This document shows positions 53,246 to 63,154 of a DNA stretch of 64,000 bases, one piece after another; within the stretch, counting starts at the first letter, position 1; every line of letters begins with the position of its first letter. The stretch comes from Pseudomonas frederiksbergensis (lineage in GTDB: Bacteria; Pseudomonadota; Gammaproteobacteria; Pseudomonadales; Pseudomonadaceae). The notes under the pieces are model-generated. The model did no database searches. It was not told the origin of the DNA and saw nothing but the letters and a program-made list of their open reading frames with translations. A program made the position numbers and the translations under genes. The DNA is taken from positions 5,538,001-5,602,000 of the forward strand of contig NZ_CP018319.1 in NCBI RefSeq assembly GCF_001952935.1, read 5' to 3'.

Positions 53246-54346
53246 TCATAACGTCGGCGGGACGTCCGGTCTGTTCGGCGGCTGATCCTCTACCCATTGC
53301 CAGAACAACTGATAGCCGACCGCAAGCACTACCGGGCCAATGAACAAGCCGAGGATACCGCTCGTGACCATGCCCCCCAAGGCACCGATCAGCACCACCG
53401 GCATTGGCACATCGACGCCGCGCCCCAGCAGCAAGGGCTTGAGTACGTTATCCACCAGACCGGCAATGAACACATAGATGGCGAAGATGATCGTCACCGT
53501 ACTGGCCCCTTCGGTGGCGAACACATAGGCAATCACCGGCAGCGTAATCAAGGTTGCAGGTAATTGCATGATGCCGAGCAGCAGCACCGCCAAGGCCAGC
53601 AGACCGGCACCGGGCACCCCCTTGAGCACGAATCCGATGCCCACCAGCAGCATCTGGATGAAGGCGATGCCGACCACGCCCAGCGCTACTGCACGAATCG
53701 TCGCGGTACACAGTTCGGCGATTTTCGGCCCCTTGCCCGGATCGCTGACGCGGGAAGCGATCTGTATCGCACTGCGCCTGCCGCTCTCGCCGTAGGCCAT
53801 GAAAATGCCGGCAATGATCAGGGCAAAGATAAAGGTAAGAAAGCCCATGCCGACGCCGGCCAGTTTGGCGAGGAAACCCACACTGAAATGTTTTATCTGC
53901 GGCAGGTACTTCGCTGTCAGGTCTGGAAGATCGGTAGAGGCCTGCAGCCATACTGCCGAGATCGACTTGCCCACTAAAGGCCATTCAGCAACTGAATCGG
54001 CGGGTGGCGGAATATGGAATTTGCCGTCCCTGATGATGGTCATGGCGTGCTCGACCGAATCGGCAATCGAGGTGACCAACAGATAGATCGGCACCATCAG
54101 CACTACGATTGCGACCAGCACAATCAGGGTCGCAATACGGCCGTCTTTCTGCCCCAGCGGCCCCTTGAGCCGCTCTTGCAAGGGATAAAGCGTGATCGCC
54201 AGGATCAGCGACCACAGCATGAGGTCGCGAAACGGGCTGAAGATCTCAAAGCAGAACAGCACCAGTACGGCAATCAGCCCGGCGCGGATCAAAACATCGA
54301 GCAAACTGCGGGTGAACGCCTTCTCGGAACTGGATGTGGGCACCAT
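53246..54346 (-). CDS. AI-2E family transporter (YdiK/PerM-like)
   Basis: Inner-membrane protein of 366 residues with eight helices in the AI-2E pattern: two early helices (~20-60), VLVAIVVLMVPIYLLVTSIA, then a soluble segment, FLTFIFALIIAGIFMAYGES, LGVVGIAFIQMLLVGIGFVL, LLALAVLLLGIMQLPATLIT and a last pair with DNVLKPLLLGRGVDVPMPVV, the family signature. Transport of AI-2 is not general for the family; some are Na+/H+ antiporters. Start at ATG 54346; the frame is open to 54424. Confidence 0.9.
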   Translation of the reverse strand: MVPTSSSEKAFTRSLLDVLIRAGLIAVLVLFCFEIFSPFRDLMLWSLILAITLYPLQERLKGPLGQKDGRIATLIVLVAIVVLMVPIYLLVTSIADSVEHAMTIIRDGKFHIPPPADSVAEWPLVGKSISAVWLQASTDLPDLTAKYLPQIKHFSVGFLAKLAGVGMGFLTFIFALIIAGIFMAYGESGRRSAIQIASRVSDPGKGPKIAELCTATIRAVALGVVGIAFIQMLLVGIGFVLKGVPGAGLLALAVLLLGIMQLPATLITLPVIAYVFATEGASTVTIIFAIYVFIAGLVDNVLKPLLLGRGVDVPMPVVLIGALGGMVTSGILGLFIGPVVLAVGYQLFWQWVEDQPPNRPDVPPTL

Positions 54347-54424
54347 TGCTGCCTCCTTGCAGATCGCTGCAGAGGGATGGGATCGGTAAGCCCAGCATAG
54401 ACGCCAAATGGAAAGCGTGAGCAA

Positions 54425-55060
54425 TCACCGCAGCTTCAGCGGATCGACCAGTTCAGCGGCGATGGCCATGCCCACCAGGTCCGGCAAGGTATTGGCCTGC
54501 ATGCGTTTCATCACCCGCGAACGATACAGATCGACGGTCTTGGCGCTGACACCCAGTTGTTCAGCGATTTCGCGGGTGGTGTAACCCTGCACCAGCGGCA
54601 GCAAGACATCGCGCTCCCGTGGGGTCAGTGTCAGCAAGCGCGCCTGCAAGGCTTCTTGGCCCTGATTGCCCGAGCGGTTTGCCGCGCAGTTGCTGAGCGC
54701 CTGTTGCACGCTGTCCAGCAGCAATTGTTCGTTGTAGGGCTTCTCGATGAAGTCATGGGCGCCCGCCTTGAAGGCGCGAACCACGATCGGTACATCTGCG
54801 TGCCCGCTGACGAAAATGATCGGCAGGTTCAGCTCACGTGCGCGCATTTCTTCCTGCACGTTCAAACCGCCCATGCCGGGCATGCGAACATCGAGCAGCA
54901 CGCAGGCATCAAGACTGGCATCACAGGCATTGAGAAACGCCACGCCGCTGGTAAACGGCAAGGCCTTGAGTCCGACCGATTCCAATAACCAGACCGTTGA
55001 GTCGAGCATGCCTTGATCGTCGTCGACGACATACACCACGTGCTCCGTCACACCTGCCAT
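54425..55060 (-). CDS. FixJ/NarL-type response regulator
   Basis: Two-component regulator of 211 residues. Receiver domain ~7-122 with acidic pocket VVDDDQG, phospho-acceptor Asp57 in VLLDVRMPGM, Thr/Ser in FVSGHADVP and Lys in FIEKPYNE. LuxR-type helix-turn-helix at ~145-205 (LTPRERDVLLPLVQGYTTRE, LGVSAKTVDLYRSRVMKRM). Gene lies 4 bp after the sensor kinase on the same strand. Likely controls the divergent acyl-CoA ligase cluster at 57573, where an inverted repeat is found. Confidence 0.93.
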   Translation of the reverse strand: MAGVTEHVVYVVDDDQGMLDSTVWLLESVGLKALPFTSGVAFLNACDASLDACVLLDVRMPGMGGLNVQEEMRARELNLPIIFVSGHADVPIVVRAFKAGAHDFIEKPYNEQLLLDSVQQALSNCAANRSGNQGQEALQARLLTLTPRERDVLLPLVQGYTTREIAEQLGVSAKTVDLYRSRVMKRMQANTLPDLVGMAIAAELVDPLKLR

Positions 55061-55064
55061 TACG

Positions 55065-57341
55065 TTATTCCTGTTGTTGTTTTGTTGGGCCGGCCAGCGG
55101 CAAGCGGCAGCACATCAGCAGCCCGACAGGTTGGCGTCGGGCCTGCAATTCACCACCGAACCCTTCGATGATGCTGCGGCTCATGGACAAACCAAGCCCC
55201 AGGCCATCGGCCTTGCTGGTATAGAACGGGGTAAATATCTGCTCCAGTTCCGGCTCGCTGACACCCGGGCCCTGGTCTTGCACACTGATTTCCACGGTTG
55301 CACCAGCGCCCTGCTCCGCTGCCATCACGATCAGCGAAGGCTGCCCCGGATGTCGTTCGCGGTTGGCGTCGATGGCGTTTCGCAGGAGATTAAGCAGGAC
55401 CTGCTCCAGCAGCACCCGGTCGGCATAAATCGGCGGCAGATTATCCGGCAGGCGGTCCTCGATTGTCACTTGGCAATTGCTCGCTTCCCAGGCACACAAG
55501 CGCACGGCCTCGCGGGCGACGTCGGTGAAATTCAGGGCTTGCATCCGGCGTTGTCCCTTGCGCAGAAACGCGCGCAAACGTCTGATCACCTCCGAGGCAT
55601 GCGTGGCGTGATGGGTAATGCGCTCCAGCCCTTGCGCCACTCGGGCGGCGGCTTGGGGATTGGAATCCAGCGTCTGCAAATAGCGCTGGCTGGCATTGGC
55701 GTAATTGACCACCGCCGCCAACGGCTGGTTGATTTCGTGTGCGATGCCCGAGGCCAATTCACCCAGGGTGACCAACCGCGCGGTGTGCGCCAGTTCATCC
55801 TGATGGCGGCGCTGTTGCACTTCACGCAGTTCACGCTCGGTCATGTCCCGCGCCACCAACGAGTAATAGCGCTCGCCGCCGGCCGAACGGTGCGCCAGCA
55901 GCACCAGCGACACCGGCACCGAAGTGCCGCCCCCCGGTGGCTGCAATCGCGCATCGGTGCTCCAGACACCGTCGCGTTCGGCGCTGCTCCAGCCATCACG
56001 TTGCAGACGTGCCAGGTCGCTGCTGGCGAACAGTTCCGCCAGGGCCGGCATCGGTTGTTGCTCGTCGATCCCGAGGATGCGCCGCGCCGCGGGATTGAGG
56101 TAAGTGACTTGCCCCTCGGGGTCGATGAACAACACCGGGTCGGTGTTGGCCTCGACCACCTCCGCCAGGCGTCGCTTGTTCTCCTCGGCTTGCACCCGGG
56201 CGGTAATGTCCCGGGATACGCTGACCACTTCAACCACCGTCCCGGTGTAGGTTTCACGAATCGCCCGGCTCGCGGTTTCGAACCACAGGTAATGCCCGTC
56301 GCGATGGCGAATGCGATAGGTCATCGTGTGATAACCGTCCTGCTCCAGGGCATCCCGCGCGCGTTGCACCAGGCTGGCCAGGTCCTGACCATGGAACAAA
56401 CCCTGGGCCATTTGCCCGCGCAGCTCTTCCGGCCAATAGCCGAGCAACGTCCAGGACGCGGGCGAAGCATCCAGAAAGCGCCCGTCGGGTGTATGCCTGG
56501 AAATCAGGTCGGTGGTGTTTTCGATGATCAGCCGGTACAACCGGCGTGCCGTGGCCGCTTCACGCTCGGCCAATACTTGTGCCGTGGCATCGCGACACCG
56601 GGCAAGCACGCGGTTGTCCTGGGGGTCGGGGATAAACGTCCAGATCAGGATCTGCGCGTCCAATTGGGCTTCGACCCCTTCGATGGCGCGCTGCTGGTCC
56701 AGGCAGGCACGGACCAGCACCCGGTGATTGACCGGCAGAAAACCCAGCACATCAGTCAGCGGCTTTTCGGCGAGCAGTGCCAACAGCGCGGCATTGAACT
56801 CCAGCGGTCGGCCCTGGGCATCGAGCAACAGGCTCGGTTGCGGGTCGTGACCCAACAGCGGCGAGCCGCGCAGCATGCCGTTGACGCTGCTCAGCAAGGT
56901 CGTCAGCAAGTCCTGCACCCAACCCAGCCAATCAAGGCTCACGCCCTCGCACACTTCCACCAGCAACAACCCCGGCTGCCCCGGCTGCAAGGCCAGATCA
57001 AACACCTGGCCATGGCTGATAGCGGCACGACGCAGTCGCCCGGCCAACCAGCAATCGAGTTGACGTACTTGCGCCAGATCCAGCCGCCCCGCTTCGGCCA
57101 GCCGATCAAACAACCGCTGATCGCTGGCCAGCGAAGGGTCGCCCAGCCCCGGTGGAAAATGCTGGGCGGCGCCCTCGTGGCTGTAAATCCGCGCATTGGC
57201 TTGCCAACTCAGATAAACCGCCCGGCGCACCTCGGGGCAATCCTGCAGCGCACGGCACAACGCATCGGCCCGGGCGGCCAGGGACACACCCTCGCGCTGC
57301 AGGCGCAACCAGCTGTGCAATCGAACGGGGGTCAGGGTCAT
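55065..57341 (-). CDS. PAS-containing sensor histidine kinase (FixL-like)
   Basis: Soluble kinase of 758 residues with no clear membrane helix. An N-terminal region of ~180 residues of unknown kind is followed by PAS domains (IENTTDLISRHTPDGRFLDA and VVEANTDPVLFIDPEGQVTY among them), then the phospho-acceptor H-box LASGIAHEINQPLAAVVNYA and an ATPase with N-box NLLRNAIDANRERH, G1 VQDQGPGVSEPE and G2 GLGLGLSMSRSIIEGFGGEL. FixL-type HEINQPL is typical. I start at ATG 57341; a GTG at 57344 gives one more residue. Signal unknown; cytosolic PAS sensors often bind haem, flavin or organic acids. Confidence 0.92.
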   Translation of the reverse strand: MTLTPVRLHSWLRLQREGVSLAARADALCRALQDCPEVRRAVYLSWQANARIYSHEGAAQHFPPGLGDPSLASDQRLFDRLAEAGRLDLAQVRQLDCWLAGRLRRAAISHGQVFDLALQPGQPGLLLVEVCEGVSLDWLGWVQDLLTTLLSSVNGMLRGSPLLGHDPQPSLLLDAQGRPLEFNAALLALLAEKPLTDVLGFLPVNHRVLVRACLDQQRAIEGVEAQLDAQILIWTFIPDPQDNRVLARCRDATAQVLAEREAATARRLYRLIIENTTDLISRHTPDGRFLDASPASWTLLGYWPEELRGQMAQGLFHGQDLASLVQRARDALEQDGYHTMTYRIRHRDGHYLWFETASRAIRETYTGTVVEVVSVSRDITARVQAEENKRRLAEVVEANTDPVLFIDPEGQVTYLNPAARRILGIDEQQPMPALAELFASSDLARLQRDGWSSAERDGVWSTDARLQPPGGGTSVPVSLVLLAHRSAGGERYYSLVARDMTERELREVQQRRHQDELAHTARLVTLGELASGIAHEINQPLAAVVNYANASQRYLQTLDSNPQAAARVAQGLERITHHATHASEVIRRLRAFLRKGQRRMQALNFTDVAREAVRLCAWEASNCQVTIEDRLPDNLPPIYADRVLLEQVLLNLLRNAIDANRERHPGQPSLIVMAAEQGAGATVEISVQDQGPGVSEPELEQIFTPFYTSKADGLGLGLSMSRSIIEGFGGELQARRQPVGLLMCCRLPLAGPTKQQQE

Positions 57342-57436
57342 CACAGGTCCGCTTCGTTGGGGAGGCCAAGGATATACCGGCCTTGGCGGTGTGACTGTAT
57401 TGATTTAGATCCGCAAGAATCAAATATAGTACATAT

Positions 57437-57468
57437 CCTATATGACGTAGGTTGTACTTCCATATAGG
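57437..57468. promoter_or_regulatory. Inverted repeat, candidate operator
   Basis: cctatat and its complement atatagg, 18 bp apart, in the 231-bp gap between the sensor kinase and the divergent acyl-CoA ligase. AT-rich in a GC-rich setting; possible site of the adjacent FixJ-like regulator. Confidence 0.45.
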
Positions 57469-57572
57469 TGGCTGAATGTTATATAAAGCAAACCGGACAT
57501 AAAAGGTGCCCCCAGCGGCGACGCTGCAAGGGTCACCTATAGAGCTAACAATCAGCCACCGAGTACCCGTAC

Positions 57573-59195
57573 ATGTCGATCTATGAACAAGGGCTAGGCC
57601 CTGCGGCTGTCAATCATATTGCCTTGTCTCCGCTCAGCTTCATCGAGCGCACCGCCAGCGTTTATCCAGACTACCCCGCCGTCATCCATGGCTCTATCCG
57701 CCGCACCTGGGCGCAGACCTACACCCGCTGCCGTCGCCTGGCGTCGGCGCTGGCCGGGCGCGGCATCGGCAAGAACGACACCGTAGCGGTGATGCTGCCC
57801 AACATTCCCGAGATGCTGGAAGTGCACTTCGGCGTGCCGATGATCGGTGCGGTGCTCAACCCGCTCAACGTGCGCCTGGATGCCGAAGCCATCGCCTTCA
57901 TGCTGCAACATGGCGAAGCCAAGGTGCTGATTACCGACCGCGAGTTCCATGATGTGATTCACGCGGCGATTGGCATGCTGGATCACCCACCACTGGTCAT
58001 CGACGTTAATGATCCGGAATACGGTGAAGGCCAGGCTGTCAGCGAGCTGGACTATGAAGCGCTGTTGGCCGAAGGCGACCCGGACTTCGCCTGGCAGTGG
58101 CCGGCGAACGAATGGGACGCCATTTCGCTGAATTACACCTCCGGCACCACCGGCAACCCGAAAGGCGTGGTTTACCACCATCGCGGTGCGTATCTGAATT
58201 CGTTGGGCAACCAGATGACCTGGGCCATGGGCAACCATCCGGTGTACCTCTGGACCTTGCCGATGTTCCATTGCAACGGTTGGTGCTACCCGTGGATCAT
58301 CACCGCCATGGCCGGTGTGCATGTGTTCCTGCGCCGCGTCGATCCACAGAAAATCCTCACGCTGATCCGCGAGCATCAGGTCACCCACCTGTGCGCCGCG
58401 CCGATCGTGCTCAATGCCTTGGTCAACATGCCGGAATCCGCTAAAGCGGCGATCGATCACCCGGTCAACGCCATGGTCGCCGGTGCCGCGCCACCGGCCA
58501 AAGTGATCGGCGCCGTGGAAGAAATGGGCATCAAGGTCACCCACGTCTATGGCCTGACCGAAACCTACGGTCCGGTGACGCTCTGCGCCTGGCATGCCGA
58601 GTGGGACGAGTTGCCGCTGGACGAACGGGCGCAAATCAAATCCCGTCAGGGCGTGCGCTACCCAACGCTCGAAGGCGTGATGGTCGGCGACTCGAAGACG
58701 CTGGAGCCGACCCCGCGAGACGGTCAAACCATCGGTGAAATCTTCATGCGCGGCAACACCGTGATGAAGGGCTACTTGAAAAACCCGACCGCCACGGCCG
58801 AAGCGTTCGAGGGCGGCTGGTTCCACACTGGCGACCTGGCGGTGTGTCATCCCAACGGTTACGTCGAGATCAAGGACCGACTCAAGGACATCATCATTTC
58901 CGGCGGCGAGAACATTTCCACCATCGAACTGGAAGGTGTGCTCTACCGCCATCCAGCCGTCATGGAAGCAGCCGTCGTCGCCCGTCCCGATGAGAAGTGG
59001 GGCGAAACGCCTTGCGCCTTTATCACGTTGAAGGCTGATCACCAGGACGTTCGCGAGGCCGACATCATCGGTTTCTGCCGCGAACACCTGGCCGGTTTCA
59101 AAGTCCCGCGCACGGTGGTGTTCACCCTGCTGCCGAAGACCTCAACCGGCAAGATCCAGAAGTACGTTCTGCGCGACAGGGCTAAAGCGCTCTAA
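57573..59195 (+). CDS. Acyl-CoA synthetase (AMP-forming ligase, DmdB/AlkK-like)
   Basis: Ligase of 540 residues that activates a carboxylic acid with ATP and CoA. P-loop YTSGTTGNPKGVVYHHRG at ~191, LPMFHCNGWCYPW and VYGLTETYGPVT (A5), FHTGDLAV, KDIIISGGENIS and catalytic lysine in LPKTSTGKIQKYVL near the C terminus. These motifs place it in the medium-chain / methylmercaptopropionate ligase branch; substrate is not fixed by sequence. A DmdC-type dehydrogenase lies in the same cluster, which allows but does not prove a role in 3-methylthiopropionate use. Begins the + strand cluster. Confidence 0.93.
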   Translation: MSIYEQGLGPAAVNHIALSPLSFIERTASVYPDYPAVIHGSIRRTWAQTYTRCRRLASALAGRGIGKNDTVAVMLPNIPEMLEVHFGVPMIGAVLNPLNVRLDAEAIAFMLQHGEAKVLITDREFHDVIHAAIGMLDHPPLVIDVNDPEYGEGQAVSELDYEALLAEGDPDFAWQWPANEWDAISLNYTSGTTGNPKGVVYHHRGAYLNSLGNQMTWAMGNHPVYLWTLPMFHCNGWCYPWIITAMAGVHVFLRRVDPQKILTLIREHQVTHLCAAPIVLNALVNMPESAKAAIDHPVNAMVAGAAPPAKVIGAVEEMGIKVTHVYGLTETYGPVTLCAWHAEWDELPLDERAQIKSRQGVRYPTLEGVMVGDSKTLEPTPRDGQTIGEIFMRGNTVMKGYLKNPTATAEAFEGGWFHTGDLAVCHPNGYVEIKDRLKDIIISGGENISTIELEGVLYRHPAVMEAAVVARPDEKWGETPCAFITLKADHQDVREADIIGFCREHLAGFKVPRTVVFTLLPKTSTGKIQKYVLRDRAKAL

Positions 59196-59218
59196 CCCGA
59201 ACCAACGTTGTACCCGTC

Positions 59219-59245
59219 AAGCGGCAGGTGTTTTACCTGCCGCTT
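59219..59245. terminator. Hairpin after the acyl-CoA ligase gene
   Basis: aagcggcaggt-gtttt-acctgccgctt, 11-bp perfect stem in the 125-bp gap before the DUF485 gene. No T run follows, so it may attenuate transcription or only protect the 3' end. Confidence 0.5.
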
Positions 59246-59320
59246 CGGGCTCGCGCAGGCTGAATTTGGCCCTGCCCTGCCCCCTTACACACTGATAACA
59301 AAAACAATGTGGAGCCACCC

Positions 59321-59647
59321 ATGATCGACATCCATTCAACCGATACCCAACGCTGTGAACGCATTCGGTCCAACCCGAAATTCCTTCAATTGGTGAACAG
59401 CCGTTCGCGCCTGGCCTGGTCGCTGAGTGCTGCGGTGCTGGGCATTTACTATGCGTTCATGCTGGTGGTGGCGTTTGCCCCGCAGTGGCTGCATGCACCG
59501 CTCGCCGAACATCGGATGTTGACCCTGGGCATGCCGGTTGGCGCGGCGATCATCATTTTTTCCTGGCTACTGACCGGTTGGTACGTCTACAGCGCCAACA
59601 CCCGCTTCGACGCACTGGGCGCGGCCATTCTCGAGGAGAGCAAGTAA
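59321..59647 (+). CDS. DUF485 membrane protein (symporter-associated)
   Basis: Protein of 108 residues with two helices (SLSAAVLGIYYAFMLVVAFA and PVGAAIIIFSWLLTGWYVYS). DUF485 genes nearly always precede ActP-type symporters; here the TAA overlaps the next ATG by one base. Start at ATG 59321; a GTG at 59309 adds four residues. Confidence 0.92.
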   Translation: MIDIHSTDTQRCERIRSNPKFLQLVNSRSRLAWSLSAAVLGIYYAFMLVVAFAPQWLHAPLAEHRMLTLGMPVGAAIIIFSWLLTGWYVYSANTRFDALGAAILEESK

Positions 59648-61317
59648 TGAACCTGCTACGTAAACTTCTCCTCGCCGCTGCCGGGCTGTTGCCGGCCTCC
59701 GTCGTGCTGGCTGCACCCGCGCTGGGTGCGGTGGAAAAACAACCACTCAACCTGCATGCGATCGGCATGTTCTTCGTCTTCGTGCTGGGCACCCTGGCCA
59801 TCACCTGGTGGGCCGCGCGGCAAACCAAATCAACGTCCGACTTCTACACCGCGGGCGGTGGCATCACCGGGTTCCAGAACGGTCTGGCGATTGCGGGCGA
59901 CTACATGTCTGCGGCCACGCTGCTGGGGCTGTCCAGCCTGGTATTTGCCAAGGGCTACGACGGCTTCATCTATACCATCGGTTTCTTCGTCGGCTGGCCG
60001 ATCATCACCTTCCTGATGGCCGAGCGCTTGCGCAACCTGGGGCGTTACACCTTTGCCGACATCGTGTCCTATCGACTGGACCAGAACAAAGTGCGGATCT
60101 TCGCCGCGTTTGGTTCGCTGACGGTGGTGTGCTGCTACCTGATCGTGCAGATGGTCGGTGCGGGGCAGTTGATCAAATTGCTGTTCGGCCTCGACTACCC
60201 GGTTGCGGTGGTGATCGTCGGCGCGCTGATGTTGGTGTATGTCATTTTCGGCGGCATGATCGCCACCACGTGGGTACAGATCATCAAGGCTGTGTTGCTG
60301 CTTGCCGGCGGTACGACCCTGGCGTTGATGGCCATGTCGCAATTCGGCTTCAGCTACGAGACCCTGGCCAGCAAAGCCGTCGAAGCCCATGCCAGCGGCT
60401 GGAACATCATGGGCCCCGGCTCAATGCTCGCCGATCCGATCAACACCGCTTCGATGTCGCTGGGCCTGGTGTTCGGGATTGCCGGTCTGCCGCACATCCT
60501 GATGCGCTTCTTCACCGTGCCTAACGCCAAGGAAGCGCGTAAGTCGGTGTTCTACGCCACGGGCTTCATCGGTTTCTTCTTCCTCGTTGTCTGCACCCTG
60601 GGCTTTGCCGCGATGGTGATCATCGGCACTGACCCGCAGTACTACGTTAATGGTGAAGTCGGCGGCGCCTTGATTGGCGGCGGCAACATGGTTGCGATGC
60701 ACCTGGCCAAAGCGGTCGGTGGCAACCTGTTCTTCGGTTTCCTCTCGGCCGTAGCCTTCGCCACCATTCTGGCGGTGGTCTCCGGGCTGGCCCTGGCCGG
60801 TGCTTCGGCGATTTCCCACGATCTCTACGCCACGGTGTTCAAGAAAGGCAAAGCCAGCCAGAAACAGGAAATGCGCGTGACCCGCATGGCCACTGTCGGC
60901 CTGGGCATCATCGCGATTCTGCTGGGCATTCTGTTCGAGAAGATGAACGTCGCGTTCCTGGTGGGCCTGACCTTCGGTATCGCCGCATCGACCAACTTCC
61001 CGGTGCTGATCATGGCCATGTACTGGAAAGGCCTGACCACCAAAGGCGCAATCATCGGCGGTTTCGCCGGCCTGATCTGCGCGCTGGTGCTGGTGATCCT
61101 CTCGCCAGCGGTCTGGGTCACCGTGCTCGGCCATGCTCACGCGATCTTCCCGTACGACCACCCGGCGCTGTTCTCCATGCCGCTGGCGTTCTTCGTGATC
61201 GTCGTGGTGTCGAAACTCGACCAAAGCGTGCGGGCCGACAAGGAGCGTGACGCTTACGCCGACCAGTTCGTTCGCGCCCAGACCGGCCTCGGTGCCGCCA
61301 GCGCTTCCGCTCATTGA
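59647..61317 (+). CDS. actP: Sodium:solute symporter, ActP-like (cation/acetate or other monocarboxylate)
   Basis: Inner-membrane transporter of 556 residues with a signal-like N terminus (LLLAAAGLLPASVVLAAPAL) and ~13 helices. Characteristic segments are SDFYTAGGGITGFQNGLAIA, YMSAATLLGLSSLVF and GLTFGIAASTNFPVLIMAMY. The gene begins in the stop codon of DUF485 and has GGAG upstream. Acetate is the usual substrate for the family, but as part of a cluster with an acyl-CoA ligase and dehydrogenase it may carry another short carboxylate. Confidence 0.9.
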   Translation: MNLLRKLLLAAAGLLPASVVLAAPALGAVEKQPLNLHAIGMFFVFVLGTLAITWWAARQTKSTSDFYTAGGGITGFQNGLAIAGDYMSAATLLGLSSLVFAKGYDGFIYTIGFFVGWPIITFLMAERLRNLGRYTFADIVSYRLDQNKVRIFAAFGSLTVVCCYLIVQMVGAGQLIKLLFGLDYPVAVVIVGALMLVYVIFGGMIATTWVQIIKAVLLLAGGTTLALMAMSQFGFSYETLASKAVEAHASGWNIMGPGSMLADPINTASMSLGLVFGIAGLPHILMRFFTVPNAKEARKSVFYATGFIGFFFLVVCTLGFAAMVIIGTDPQYYVNGEVGGALIGGGNMVAMHLAKAVGGNLFFGFLSAVAFATILAVVSGLALAGASAISHDLYATVFKKGKASQKQEMRVTRMATVGLGIIAILLGILFEKMNVAFLVGLTFGIAASTNFPVLIMAMYWKGLTTKGAIIGGFAGLICALVLVILSPAVWVTVLGHAHAIFPYDHPALFSMPLAFFVIVVVSKLDQSVRADKERDAYADQFVRAQTGLGAASASAH

Positions 61318-61381
61318 TTGAAAGGGCACGGCCTGCTCTAGCGGCGCCGTGCCCATCGCACAACCTTTTGAGGTTCACGTT

Positions 61382-63154
61382 ATGCCCGAATTCAACGCCC
61401 CGCTGCGCGACATGCGCTTTGTCTTGCATGAAGTGTTCGACGCCCCGGCCCTGTGGGCACGCTTGCCGGCCCTGGCCGACAGTGTCGACGCCGCCACCGC
61501 TGACGCCATTCTTGAGGAGGCGGCCAAAGTCACCTCGCACCTGATTGCGCCATTGAATCGCAGCGGCGACGAGGAAGGCGCCCAGTGGGTCGATGGCCAG
61601 GTCAGCACGCCAATCGGTTTCAAACAGGCTTATGCCACCTACATCGAAGGCGGCTGGGTGGGGCTTTCCGGTAACGCCGATTTTGGCGGCATGGGCATGC
61701 CGAAGATGCTCGCCGTGCAGTTCGAAGAAATGCTCTACGGCGCCAACTCCAGCTTCGCGCTGTATTCGGCGTTGAGTTCCGGTGCCTGCCTGGCGCTGGA
61801 TGCTCACGCCAGCGACACCCTGAAAAATCTTTACCTGCCGCCGATGTACGAAGGCCGCTGGGCCGGTTCCATGTGCCTGACCGAAGCCCACGCCGGCACT
61901 GATCTGGGAATTATCCGCACCCGTGCCGAACCTCAGGCCGACGGCAGCTTCAGCATTACCGGCAGCAAGATCTTCATCACCGGTGGCGATCAGGACCTGA
62001 CCGAAAACATTGTCCATCTGGTGCTGGCCAAACTGCCGGACGCACCCGCGGGGCCGAAAGGCATCTCGCTGTTCGTCGTGCCCAAAGTGCTGGTCAATGC
62101 CGACGGTTCCCTCGGCGCTGCCAACGCTGTGAGTTGCGGTTCAATCGAACACAAGATGGGCATCAAGGCCTCGGCCACCTGCGTGATGAACTTCGACGGC
62201 GCCAGCGGCTGGCTGGTCGGCGAGGCCAACAAAGGTTTGGCAGCGATGTTCACCATGATGAATTACGAACGCCTGTCCATTGGCATTCAGGGCATTGGCT
62301 GCGCCGAAGCGTCCTATCAGAGCGCCGTCGCCTATGCCCGTGAGCGGGTTCAGAGTCGCGCGCCGACCGGTGCCATTGCTCCGGACAAAGTGGCTGACCC
62401 GATCATCGTCCACCCCGACGTGCGCCGCATGCTGCTGAGCATGAAAGCCATGACCGAGGGCGGCCGTGCGTTCGCCAGCTATGTCGGCCAGCAACTCGAT
62501 CTGGCGAAGTTTTCCGATGACGACCAGGAACGAGACAACGCGCAAAACCTGGTTGCGCTGCTGACGCCGGTGGCCAAGGCGTTCTTCACCGACACTGGCC
62601 TGGAAAGCTGCATCAACGGCCAGCAGGTGTTCGGCGGTCATGGCTACATCCGCGAATGGGGCCAGGAACAATTGGTCCGCGACGTGCGCATCGCGCAGAT
62701 CTACGAAGGCACCAACGGCATTCAGGCCCTGGACTTGCTTGGACGCAAAGTGCTCGCCGATAAGGGCTGTGCGCTGCGCCAGTTCACCGCTGAGATCCGT
62801 CATTTCGCCCATCAGCCTGATGCGCCCTACTGCGCTCAACTGTTCGATGCCGTGCAGCGTCTGGAAGACCTGAGTGACTGGCTGCAGGATCGGGCCGCGA
62901 CCAATCGCAACGAAGTCGGCGCCGCGTCGGTGGAGTATTTGCACCTGTTCGGTTACGTCGCCTACGCCTGGCTTTGGGCACGCATGGCACAGGTTGCCAA
63001 GCAAAAGCTGCCCGAAGACCAAGGGTTTTATGGCGCGAAAATCGCCACCGCCGACTTCTATATCCACCGCCTGCTACCGCGCATTTTGAGCCTGGAGCAA
63101 TCCATCCGCGCGGGCAGTGCCTCGTTGTTTGGCCTGAGCGCCGAACAGTTCTAA
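61382..63154 (+). CDS. Acyl-CoA dehydrogenase (DmdC-like, long form with extra C-terminal domain)
   Basis: Flavoprotein of 590 residues, oxidising an acyl-CoA to the enoyl-CoA. N-terminal helical domain (~1-160), beta-domain with MCLTEAHAGTDLGIIRTRA (~175) and SITGSKIFITGGDQDLTENI, a GIKASATCVMNFDGA segment, and the C-terminal FAD/catalytic part with GGHGYIREWGQEQLVRDVRI and YEGTNGIQALDLLGRK. The C-terminal extension after ~470 marks the DmdC-type family. Follows the symporter by 64 bp on the same strand. Confidence 0.92.
   Translation: MPEFNAPLRDMRFVLHEVFDAPALWARLPALADSVDAATADAILEEAAKVTSHLIAPLNRSGDEEGAQWVDGQVSTPIGFKQAYATYIEGGWVGLSGNADFGGMGMPKMLAVQFEEMLYGANSSFALYSALSSGACLALDAHASDTLKNLYLPPMYEGRWAGSMCLTEAHAGTDLGIIRTRAEPQADGSFSITGSKIFITGGDQDLTENIVHLVLAKLPDAPAGPKGISLFVVPKVLVNADGSLGAANAVSCGSIEHKMGIKASATCVMNFDGASGWLVGEANKGLAAMFTMMNYERLSIGIQGIGCAEASYQSAVAYARERVQSRAPTGAIAPDKVADPIIVHPDVRRMLLSMKAMTEGGRAFASYVGQQLDLAKFSDDDQERDNAQNLVALLTPVAKAFFTDTGLESCINGQQVFGGHGYIREWGQEQLVRDVRIAQIYEGTNGIQALDLLGRKVLADKGCALRQFTAEIRHFAHQPDAPYCAQLFDAVQRLEDLSDWLQDRAATNRNEVGAASVEYLHLFGYVAYAWLWARMAQVAKQKLPEDQGFYGAKIATADFYIHRLLPRILSLEQSIRAGSASLFGLSAEQF

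Noticed and set aside
55074..57467. 797-residue open frame on the + strand
   Set aside because: Lies antisense to the PAS histidine kinase, has no domain, and reads as low-complexity Gln/Arg/His text typical of a shadow frame in GC-rich DNA.
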